Assembly: GCA_958417695.1 (NCBI GenBank)
Contig: CATZDQ010000114.1
Coordinates: 1-5,621 of the forward strand
DNA length: 5,621 nt
Direction: 5' to 3'
Origin: an uncultured Clostridiaceae bacterium
GTDB lineage: Bacteria > Bacillota > Clostridia > TANB77 > CAG-508
Position 1 is the first letter of the stretch; each line of letters starts with the position of its first letter. The notes below the pieces were generated by a model. It did not search any database. It was not told where the DNA came from and saw nothing but the letters and a program-made list of their open reading frames with translations. This document shows positions 1-5,118 of this stretch, in pieces. A program made the translations under genes and the position numbers.

Positions 1-93
1 ACCAGTATAAAAATCAATGGACAAGAAATAGAAGAAAAACAAATCCGTCTACAAAATGATGGGAAAGTATATGAAATAGAAGTGTCCATGTAG
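1..93 (+). CDS. 3' end of an unidentified protein (partial)
   Basis: Frame 1 is open from the first base and ends at TAG (91-93), giving the last 30 residues of a protein whose start lies outside the window. The visible tail reads INGQEIEEKQIRLQNDGKVYEIEVSM in two pieces: a short INGQEIEEK stretch, then a hydrophilic beta-hairpin-like LQNDGKVYEIEV. Alternating hydrophobic and charged residues suggest the last strands of a beta-rich, perhaps extracytoplasmic, domain. No family can be named from 30 residues. The final codons (from about 82) and the stop lie inside a palindromic GGAC/GTCC repeat, so the natural C-terminus may have been altered by insertion of that repeat. A terminator follows at 136-165. 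That this is the true reading frame is supported by the clean stop and by the terminator just downstream, not by homology. Confidence 0.6.
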   Translation, partial: TSIKINGQEIEEKQIRLQNDGKVYEIEVSM

Positions 94-131
94 GACCAGG
101 TCCCAATGGACAAAAATGTCCACAGGGACAC
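82..131. repeat. REP-like palindromic GGAC/GTCC element
   Basis: Six alternating tetranucleotides, GTCC (84-87), GGAC (93-96), GTCC (100-103), GGAC (108-111), GTCC (118-121) and GGAC (126-129), are packed into 46 bp. They allow several nested structures. One is TGGACA/TGTCCA (107-112 with 117-122, loop AAAA), extended across a 2x2 internal loop by GTCCC/GGGAC (100-104 with 125-129). Another is the small palindrome GGACCAGGTCC (93-103). The outermost arms are GTGTCC (82-87) and GGACAC (126-131). The element is visibly more GC-rich than its surroundings. From memory, dispersed repeats of this GGGAC/GTCC style occur in clostridial genomes and some associate with REP-type (IS200-like, Y1) transposases. 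No transposase is present here, so that link is inference. Confidence 0.6.
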
Positions 132-135
132 AGAT

Positions 136-165
136 GAAGAATAAGAGAAATCTTATTCTTCTTTT
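136..165 (+). terminator. Intrinsic terminator of the upstream gene
   Basis: A perfect 11-bp stem pairs GAAGAATAAGA (136-146) with TCTTATTCTTC (151-161). It is closed by a GAAA loop (147-150) and followed by TTTT and further T-rich sequence. It sits 43 bases after the stop of the partial gene and before the next promoter, so it ends that transcript. The stem is AT-rich, hence only moderately stable. Confidence 0.8.
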
Positions 166-278
166 AAATTTTCTATAAAGAAGATAAACTTGAAGAAAAA
201 ATGGATAATTATTAAAATATATGATAAAATAAATAAAAAGAAAATCTTGTGATTATAGGACTATTTGTTCGACATTTT

Positions 279-307
279 TTGACAAAGAGTAATTATTGTA
301 CTATAAT
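279..307 (+). promoter_or_regulatory. Consensus SigA promoter for the 341 gene
   Basis: TTGACA (279-284) and TATAAT (302-307) both match the housekeeping consensus exactly and are separated by 17 bp. Transcription would begin near 314, leaving a leader of about 27 nt that contains the Shine-Dalgarno sequence AGGGGGA (328-334). No operator-like dyad overlaps the core elements, so strong constitutive transcription is the simplest reading. The stretch from about 166 to 278 is AT-rich non-coding sequence in which I see no other feature. Confidence 0.9.
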
Positions 308-340
308 AAAGGAAAATAGTTTCATTTAGGGGGAAGAAAA

Positions 341-1327
341 ATGAAAAAGAGTAGATTGAGAAAATATACATTGGATTACCAGCTAAGGAAAGAAATGTTA
401 AAACAATACATAGCATCCATGAAAGATAATAAAATAGAAGAACTTTCAAAAGAAGAAATAAAAAAATATAAAGAAGAATTTCAAAAGTGGTATGATAAAA
501 AAGATAAAAATGAGCAAAGAATTCTTAAAAGAAATTTCTTAAGAAAAAATGAGAAAATTAGAAGAGAATATAAGAATACTATTTGGAGAAGGATAGCTGT
601 ATGTGCAGGAGGGATACTAACAATAGGTTCTTTGACTGCCTTTACATGGAAATTAACGAAACAACCACCAACTTTAGAAACAGGCAAACAGGTAGAATCA
701 AATTTAGATTTAGTAGAAAATAGAAAAACACAAGAAGATTTATTAGCAGAGAGTCAAGAAAGACAAGCCTATGTAGAATCATTACCTAATTTTTTCGAGC
801 AAGTGGAAAATATGAGTGATGATATAGAAAGAAATAATGAAATTAGAGATAAAACAGAGGAGGCATTATCCTTAGCCTATAATCAAAAATGTATGGAAGA
901 TGAAGAAAAAGGAGAAATAAGATATATAGAGGTAACAGGAACGGTAATAGAAAATTTAGATGCTATGCAGGAGGTTGTTGGTTATCAATTAAAAACAGAA
1001 CAAACACAGAAAAACAATTTAAAACAAAGAGAAAAGGAAATGAAATATTATGAGTTTACACTAAATGGAAAGCGTATAGCTGCTTGTACATGGCAAGGAG
1101 AAAAAATATATGGAGATATAAATGTTCCCTTTGAAGATGCAGCAGAGTTGATTGGAAAAACGAAAGCATTACAAAATGGTTATATTTCTAAAAATAGAGG
1201 AGCAGGCGAGAGTGAAGACTTTATAAAAGATAAAGAAAATGCCTATACTGCTACAACGAGAAAAATAGTAGGAGAACAAAGAGATAAAAAAATGCAAGAG
1301 GAATTAGCAAAAGGTAGAGAAGAATAA
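341..1327 (+). CDS. Unrecognised single-pass membrane protein
   Basis: This encodes 328 residues from an ATG with a strong Shine-Dalgarno (AGGGGGA, 328-334) and a consensus promoter upstream, so the start is secure. I do not recognise the family. Residues 1-84 are very rich in Lys/Arg/Glu and look helical. Residues about 85-103 (IAVCAGGILTIGSLTAFTW) form one transmembrane segment preceded by WRR, which by the positive-inside rule puts the N-terminal part in the cytoplasm. Residues 104-328 would then face outward: a charged, helical stretch to about 190, a small beta-like part around 191-260 (GEIRYIEVTG, YYEFTLNGKRIAA), and a Lys/Glu-rich tail. There is no cleavable signal, lipobox or sorting motif. 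Single-copy promoter and terminator make it monocistronic. The bitopic plan resembles anti-sigma factors or small divisome/envelope proteins, but no motif supports either. Its position directly before walR-walK hints at an envelope role by context only. Confidence 0.85.
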   Translation: MKKSRLRKYTLDYQLRKEMLKQYIASMKDNKIEELSKEEIKKYKEEFQKWYDKKDKNEQRILKRNFLRKNEKIRREYKNTIWRRIAVCAGGILTIGSLTAFTWKLTKQPPTLETGKQVESNLDLVENRKTQEDLLAESQERQAYVESLPNFFEQVENMSDDIERNNEIRDKTEEALSLAYNQKCMEDEEKGEIRYIEVTGTVIENLDAMQEVVGYQLKTEQTQKNNLKQREKEMKYYEFTLNGKRIAACTWQGEKIYGDINVPFEDAAELIGKTKALQNGYISKNRGAGESEDFIKDKENAYTATTRKIVGEQRDKKMQEELAKGREE

Positions 1328-1360
1328 AAGAAGCAGAAATATTCTGCTTCTTTTATTCTT
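1320..1360 (+). terminator. Strong hairpin terminator overlapping the stop codon
   Basis: Bases 1320-1338 pair perfectly with 1342-1360, a 19-bp stem (core AGAAGCAGAA / TTCTGCTTCT) around a 3-base loop ATA. In practice the A-U pairs at the tip probably open to a larger loop. The descending arm supplies TTTTATTCTT, which acts as the U-tract. The stem begins inside the last codons of the 341 gene and includes its TAA, so a ribosome finishing translation would cover the left arm. Because the flanks are A-rich on the left and T-rich on the right, it could also stop transcription on the other strand. Confidence 0.9.
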
Positions 1361-1380
1361 GGGAATTCCTAAAAAACCAC

Positions 1381-1409
1381 TTGTACAAAATCAAAGAATG
1401 TGATATAAA
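1381..1409 (+). promoter_or_regulatory. Extended -10 promoter for walR-walK
   Basis: TTGTAC (1381-1386) and TATAAA (1404-1409) are 17 bp apart, and TGA at 1401-1403 provides the TGn extended -10 element. The expected start of transcription is near 1416, giving a leader of about 37 nt with a Shine-Dalgarno at 1440-1446. The spacing fits the preceding terminator, which ends at 1360. The TTG here is therefore read as a -35 box, not as a start codon. Confidence 0.75.
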
Positions 1410-1439
1410 TAAAGCAATAGAAACTGTGAAATATAAGAA

Positions 1440-1446
1440 AGGTGGA
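1440..1446 (+). promoter_or_regulatory. Ribosome binding site fixing the walR start
   Basis: AGGTGGA lies 6-7 nt before ATG 1453. A longer in-frame reading from TTG 1381 would start on the promoter -35 box, upstream of the predicted transcription start, and would add 24 residues not found in WalR relatives. The site therefore supports ATG 1453. Confidence 0.8.
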
Positions 1447-1452
1447 CTTTCT

Positions 1453-2193
1453 ATGGAAGAAAATTCAGAGAAAAAAACAGTACTCATTGTGGATGATGAA
1501 AAAACAATTGTGGATATGTTACAATATAATTTAGAAAAAGAAGGCTATGATACTTTAGAGGCAAACGATGGTGAAGAAGCGGTTAGAATTGCATTAGAAC
1601 AAAAACCAGATTTGGTGTTATTAGATATTATGCTACCTAAAATGGATGGACTAGCTGTTTGCAAAAGAATTAGACAAACCATGAATATTCCGATTTTAAT
1701 GATTTCTGCCAAAGATGAAGAAATTGATAAGATTTTAGGATTAGAATTAGGAGCAGATGATTATATTACCAAGCCATTTAGTGTTAGAGAATTAATGGCA
1801 AGAGTAAAGGCGAATTTAAGAAAAGCAGAATTAACAGCCAAAGCCACACAAACCAATGATTCTGAGAAAGTAACAGAAGAGGAATCTAATAATACTATAA
1901 CCGTTGGTGATTTAAGCTTGGATTTAAACAAATTTGAAGTAAAAGTAAGAAATGAAGTTATAGATTTAACATTAAGAGAGTTCGAGGTTTTAAAATATTT
2001 AGCAAATCAGCCAGGACAAGTAATTACAAGAGAAGTATTACTTGAAAAAGTATGGGGATATGAATATTATGGAGATATTAGAACAGTGGATGTAACGGTA
2101 AGAAGAATTAGAGAAAAAATAGAAAAAGATACTTCCAATCCGAAGATACTAATTACCAAAAGAGGGGTAGGGTATTATATAGCCTCTAAATAA
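1453..2193 (+). CDS. walR: WalR-type OmpR/PhoB response regulator
   Basis: This encodes a 246-residue cytoplasmic DNA-binding response regulator, the usual length for the family. The receiver domain (about residues 8-125) has the acidic cluster D14-D15-E16, phospho-acceptor D58 in LLDIMLPKMDG, switch residue S85 and conserved K107 in ITKPF. A polar linker (about 128-147) leads to an OmpR/PhoB winged-helix domain (about 148-245). The recognition-helix region RTVDVTVRRIREKIE and the ending TKRGVGYYIA match Bacillus subtilis WalR (YycF) closely from memory and differ from PhoP (RIVDVHISHLRDKIE), so WalR is preferred over PhoP. In well-studied Firmicutes WalR is phosphorylated by WalK and controls autolysins and other cell-wall metabolism genes, and is often essential. 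The partner kinase follows 76 nt downstream. No convincing WalR box was found in its own promoter. Confidence 0.93.
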   Translation: MEENSEKKTVLIVDDEKTIVDMLQYNLEKEGYDTLEANDGEEAVRIALEQKPDLVLLDIMLPKMDGLAVCKRIRQTMNIPILMISAKDEEIDKILGLELGADDYITKPFSVRELMARVKANLRKAELTAKATQTNDSEKVTEEESNNTITVGDLSLDLNKFEVKVRNEVIDLTLREFEVLKYLANQPGQVITREVLLEKVWGYEYYGDIRTVDVTVRRIREKIEKDTSNPKILITKRGVGYYIASK

Positions 2194-2207
2194 AATGATA
2201 AATGTAA

Positions 2208-2243
2208 GAAAGTATGTCAGGAAATAAATGGCATACTTTTCTT
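2208..2243 (+). terminator. Terminator-like hairpin between walR and walK
   Basis: Bases 2209-2219 (AAAGTATGTCA) pair with 2229-2239 (TGGCATACTTT) over 11 positions with one G-U pair. The loop is 9 nt (2220-2228), and TTTTCTT overlaps and follows the right arm. The stem has few G-C pairs and the T-tract is short and broken by C. Partial termination, attenuation or mRNA stabilisation of the walR segment is more likely than a full stop. It lies 15-60 bases after the walR stop and ends before the walK Shine-Dalgarno. Confidence 0.5.
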
Positions 2244-2253
2244 GTAGGATGAT

Positions 2254-2260
2254 AAAGGAG
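2254..2260 (+). promoter_or_regulatory. Ribosome binding site deciding the walK start
   Basis: AAAGGAG is a near-perfect Shine-Dalgarno placed 9 nt before ATG 2270. The earlier in-frame ATG at 2228 has no comparable site and lies at the loop edge of the 2208-2243 hairpin. Starting there would add 14 residues (MAYFSCRMIKETQS) before the normal short N-terminus of the kinase. Confidence 0.8.
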
Positions 2261-2269
2261 ACACAAAGC

Positions 2270-3721
2270 ATGTTAAAAGATGTACAATTAAAATCTATAT
2301 TAATATTTGCTGTTTTAGGCATTCTAGCAATAACAACCATCAGTCTAATTAGCATAACCAATTTAAAACAAGCCTTAGCACCAGAACTGACCATGGACAG
2401 TTCTGTAGATTTAATACAAAATGACCTAAATACCATAACACAAATTCAAAATATGCAAATGGTTAGTTTAATTACTTTAGGCGTATATGGTATCATTTGT
2501 ATTTTTACAGCTACCTTTATTTCAAAAGTGATTTTAAATCCCATTGCTAGATTATTAAAAGCAGCACCCAATATTAGTAGTCAAGAAGAAGCAGAAATCG
2601 TTAGTAAAGAAATCAAAAAGAAAAATGCGAATGGTGTAGATGAAATAACGGATGCTTTAGACAGAATGACTAGTGAATTAAAGGCCAATTTAAATGAAGT
2701 AAATAGACAGAAAAAACAAATAGAAACGATATTATTACATATGACAGACGGTATTATTGCCTTTGATATGGATGGAAATATTACACATATCAATCCAGCT
2801 GCTACAGAGTTCTTAAAGTTAACGCCAAAAGATGATACTTTTGAAAAAATCTTTGGAAAATTAAATATAGAAATTAATCTAGAAAAGACAGTATACTTAG
2901 AAGATTGGACCTCCTCAGAACAAAGAATTAGTGTAGCAGATAGATACCTAAATATCTTATTCGCATCTTTTAAAGATGAAAAAGATAGACCATCCGGTAT
3001 TATGGCAATGGTACAAGATATTACAGAACATGTTAAATTGGACAATATGCGAAAAGAATTTGTAGCAGATGTATCTCATGAATTAAAAACACCAATTACT
3101 TCTATTATGGGGTATGCAGATACACTATTAGAAGGAGAATATGAGAAGGAAACACAGGATAAATTTTTAAATGTAATTGCTTCAGAAGCAAGAAGAATGG
3201 CTAAATTAGTTTCAGATTTATTAACCTTATCACGTTATGACAACAATAAGGTGAAAAGTGAAATAGCAGAATTTGATTTAGGAGAACTCGTTAAAAAATG
3301 CCAAGAAAAATTACAATTAGAAATTAATAAAAAAGGGCACAATGTAGAATGCTTCGTAACTGCTAATGTACCGCCAGTACATGCCAATAAAGATGGAATA
3401 GAAAGGGTGGTATTAAATATACTAACCAATAGCATAAAATATACAAAAGAAGGAGGCGTTATAAAAATATATGTAGGATTTGTTTATAATGATGCCTACA
3501 TAAAAGTCATAGATAATGGAATAGGTATACCTACAGAAGATTTAAATAGAATTTTTGAAAGATTCTATAGAGTAGATAAAGCACGTACTAGAGAAATGGG
3601 GGGAACGGGATTAGGACTTTCTATTGCAAAGGAAATCTTAGACCAGAATCATGGTAGTATTGACATTAAAAGTGAAAAGGGAAAAGGAACAGAAGTCGTT
3701 ATTAGAATTCCAACAAAATAG
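2270..3721 (+). CDS. walK: WalK-type sensor histidine kinase, short sensor
   Basis: This encodes 483 residues starting at the ATG served by AAAGGAG (2254-2260). TM1 is about residues 9-29, an external loop only about 35 residues long follows (30-64), and TM2 is about 65-85. A HAMP-like linker runs from about 86 to 140 (NPIARLL... VDEITDALDRMTSEL), then a PAS domain from about 148 to 260 (MTDGIIAFDMDGNITHINPA). The HisKA box carries phospho-acceptor H270 in FVADVSHELKTPIT. The ATPase domain shows the N box with N387 (NILTNSIKYT), the G1 box DNGIGIP (415-421), the F box RIFERFYRVDKAR and the G2 box GGTGLGLS (from 444). All catalytic residues are present. The C-terminal half follows B. subtilis WalK closely from memory. 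That protein is about 611 residues because it carries an extracellular PDC/Cache domain, which is missing here. It is expected to phosphorylate the WalR encoded just upstream. No walH/walI/walJ genes follow, and there is no clear terminator after the stop. Confidence 0.92.
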   Translation: MLKDVQLKSILIFAVLGILAITTISLISITNLKQALAPELTMDSSVDLIQNDLNTITQIQNMQMVSLITLGVYGIICIFTATFISKVILNPIARLLKAAPNISSQEEAEIVSKEIKKKNANGVDEITDALDRMTSELKANLNEVNRQKKQIETILLHMTDGIIAFDMDGNITHINPAATEFLKLTPKDDTFEKIFGKLNIEINLEKTVYLEDWTSSEQRISVADRYLNILFASFKDEKDRPSGIMAMVQDITEHVKLDNMRKEFVADVSHELKTPITSIMGYADTLLEGEYEKETQDKFLNVIASEARRMAKLVSDLLTLSRYDNNKVKSEIAEFDLGELVKKCQEKLQLEINKKGHNVECFVTANVPPVHANKDGIERVVLNILTNSIKYTKEGGVIKIYVGFVYNDAYIKVIDNGIGIPTEDLNRIFERFYRVDKARTREMGGTGLGLSIAKEILDQNHGSIDIKSEKGKGTEVVIRIPTK

Positions 3722-3761
3722 GATTATGTAAAAAAGAAAATAGATAGAACTCTTGGTTTGG

Positions 3762-3791
3762 TTGTTCTAAAAAGGTAGCAAAAGCTATAAT
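3762..3791 (+). promoter_or_regulatory. Possible promoter for the pilin-like gene
   Basis: TATAAT (3786-3791) is a perfect -10 box, but the best upstream partner, TTGTTC (3762-3767), matches the -35 consensus at only three positions and lies 18 bp away. Transcription would start near 3798, in an A-rich run, leaving a leader of about 23 nt with GGAGGA (3811-3816). A weak inverted repeat, TAGAAC/GTTCTA (3745-3750 with 3764-3769), partly covers the -35 region. Read-through from walK is an alternative source of transcript. Confidence 0.5.
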
Positions 3792-3820
3792 AAAAAAAAG
3801 AGCACTAAACGGAGGAAAAG

Positions 3821-4951
3821 ATGAAGAAAACAAACCAAGAAAATGGAATCACAATGGTTGCTCTAGTAGTCACTATTGTGATTTTAATTCTATTAGCAGG
3901 CATTAGTTTTCAGGTAACCATAGGAGAAAATGGCATTATTACAAAAGCAAAACAAGCCAAACAAAATATTATTTTAGCAGGAGAAGCAGAAGCTTTGCAA
4001 TTAAACCAGTTATATTATGAACTAGAAACAGGAGGAGAAATGTCAGAAGACGAAGAGTCTGCTAAGAAAGATGAAATGATAGCATTACTGCAAAAACAAG
4101 TAGAAGAATTACAAAAACAGGTAGCTAGCTTACAAACCGAAAATGCCGAACTAAAAAAGCAGATAGAAGATTTCAATATACAGATTAGTAATTTGCAAAA
4201 AGAAATAGCAGATTTAAAAGCACAGATTGCTTCAAAGGATATGGAAATAGCTAATTTAAAAAAGCAAATAAGTGAGAAAGAAGCTAAAATACAAGATTTG
4301 CAGAATCAATTAAATAATTTAAATGCCTTACTAACCCAGACAAATGCCACAGCTGACAAAATATTAGCTGGTTATAAAGCCTATAGTGGAGGAAAATTAC
4401 TAACAGGAACCATGACTAATAGAGGAGCTATTAGTAGTAGCCTAAATTGTGGTCAAAGTTATACCATTCCAGTAGGATATCATAATGGAGCAGGGAAAGT
4501 AACGGCCAATAGTTTAGCAAGTCAAACACAAGCAACCGCTAGTGTATCAGATATATTACAGGGGAAAACGGCATGGGTAAATGGCGTATGTCTAACAGGA
4601 ACTGCAACCGATAAGAGTAAACAAATAATCATACCGTCCATATATGGAGCCAGCGTAGAAGATAGTAGTCACTATTATGCAGGTGGTGGAGGAATAGAAT
4701 TTAAAAATGTTAAACAAGTTACAATCGCAAATTTAACAATTAGCGGCAAAGGAAATTGGCCTTCTGCTTCATCATTTTATTTAAAAGGAAAAAAAGATAA
4801 TCAAACTACCACGATTGCCAGTTATAGTAATACGACCAATATAAATAATTTACGATGGGATGTATCTACTTATGAATCCATTGAAATATATGCTTACAGT
4901 TATAATGGCACACAGGTGAAAGCTACCAATATAATGATAGATTTTAAATAA
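3821..4951 (+). CDS. Pilin-like, coiled-coil, tail-fibre-like surface protein
   Basis: This encodes 376 residues from an ATG 5 nt after GGAGG (3811-3815). Residues 1-9 (MKKTNQENG) followed by the hydrophobic ITMVALVVTIVILILLAG look like a type IV prepilin leader, with predicted prepilin-peptidase cleavage after G9. The usual Glu at mature position +5 is Ala (A14). GENGIITKAKQAK (about 35-47) is a stretch I associate with clostridial pilin-like proteins. After an acidic linker, residues 91-174 form twelve unbroken heptads with I/V mostly at a and L at d. Residues 179-262 resemble phage tail-fibre modules: two ILxGxxAxxxGxxLTGT motifs (179-198 and 244-262) flank NRGAISSSLN and SYTIPVGYHNGAGKVTAN. 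Residues about 265-376 are rich in Ser/Thr/Asn/Tyr and beta-like. Cysteines C210 and C257 might pair. The likely form is an oligomeric fibre anchored in the membrane or a pilus with a binding domain outward. The role is inferred; no pilus assembly genes are in view. Confidence 0.88.
   Translation: MKKTNQENGITMVALVVTIVILILLAGISFQVTIGENGIITKAKQAKQNIILAGEAEALQLNQLYYELETGGEMSEDEESAKKDEMIALLQKQVEELQKQVASLQTENAELKKQIEDFNIQISNLQKEIADLKAQIASKDMEIANLKKQISEKEAKIQDLQNQLNNLNALLTQTNATADKILAGYKAYSGGKLLTGTMTNRGAISSSLNCGQSYTIPVGYHNGAGKVTANSLASQTQATASVSDILQGKTAWVNGVCLTGTATDKSKQIIIPSIYGASVEDSSHYYAGGGGIEFKNVKQVTIANLTISGKGNWPSASSFYLKGKKDNQTTTIASYSNTTNINNLRWDVSTYESIEIYAYSYNGTQVKATNIMIDFK
4091..4342 (+). repeat. 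Degenerate 21-bp tandem repeat coding 12 heptads
   Basis: The 252 bases encode twelve consecutive seven-residue units of the form QKQVEEL, KKQIEDF, QKEIADL and so on, with no skip or stutter. Core a positions are V, V, N, then seven Ile, then two Leu. Core d positions are mostly Leu, with Phe, Lys, Lys and Thr exceptions. At the DNA level, units share A-rich stems such as TTACAAAAACA but have diverged, so this looks like old tandem duplication kept by selection on the coiled coil. Confidence 0.85.
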
Positions 4952-4986
4952 GGTGGCAAAAAATAATAAAAAATAGCATTTCATAG

Positions 4987-5015
4987 AAAAAACAGGAAAT
5001 AAATCCTGTTTTTTT
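4987..5015 (+). terminator. Intrinsic terminator after the pilin-like gene
   Basis: AAAAAACAGGA (4987-4997) pairs with TCCTGTTTTTT (5004-5014) around loop AATAAA. The run of seven T residues (5009-5015) serves as both the right arm and the U-tract. It lies 35 bases after the stop at 4951 and before the next promoter, so it separates the pilin-like gene from the signal peptidase gene. Confidence 0.9.
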
Positions 5016-5055
5016 GATGAAGTACACAACTATTCCAAAAAGTTATCAGAATTTA

Positions 5056-5084
5056 TTGATAAATACATAAAAAACATGTATAAT
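5056..5084 (+). promoter_or_regulatory. SigA promoter for the signal peptidase gene
   Basis: TTGATA (5056-5061) and TATAAT (5079-5084) are 17 bp apart, with one mismatch to consensus in total. Transcription would start near 5091. A dyad, TTATCA/TGATAA (5043-5048 with 5057-5062), overlaps the -35 box and could be an operator, or chance in AT-rich DNA. Confidence 0.85.
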
Positions 5085-5118
5085 AAATAAGATTAAGAAA
5101 AGAGAGGAAGACTTGTAC

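Noticed and set aside
270..284. LexA/SOS-type operator near TGTTCGACA upstream of the 341 gene
   Set aside because: Only one half-site-like string is present, and the required inverted partner at the right spacing is absent.
261..449. Minus-strand open frames (261-449, 481-687, 2149-2436, 2581-3045, 3235-3435)
   Set aside because: All but the start of the first lie opposite well-supported genes, show no family motifs, lack promoters, and have composition expected from the complement of AT-rich coding sequence.
1381..1452. N-terminal extension of walR from TTG 1381 (24 extra residues)
   Set aside because: TTG 1381 coincides with the -35 box of a good extended -10 promoter, the predicted transcript starts near 1416, and AGGTGGA precedes ATG 1453. 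WalR proteins begin a few residues before the VLIVDDE strand.
2203..2220. Possible WalR binding box (TGTAAG-N6-TGTCAG)
   Set aside because: The known motif is TGTWAH-N5-TGTWAH. Here the spacing is 6, the last base of both half-sites is G, and the site lies downstream of walR instead of at a promoter.
2228..2269. Earlier walK start at ATG 2228
   Set aside because: It has no good Shine-Dalgarno and lies in the 2208-2243 hairpin, while AAAGGAG serves ATG 2270 and gives the expected short N-terminus before TM1.
3764..3820. c-di-GMP-I (GEMM) riboswitch before the pilin-like gene
   Set aside because: A GCAAAAGCTATA string resembles one GEMM segment and such riboswitches precede some clostridial pilin genes, but the GGCAAACC-type first stem, the tetraloop receptor pairing and the terminal stem are all missing, and the candidate -10 box overlaps it.
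4091..4342. CRISPR-like or non-coding tandem repeat
   Set aside because: The 21-bp periodicity is degenerate, stays in frame and encodes coiled-coil heptads. There are no spacers.
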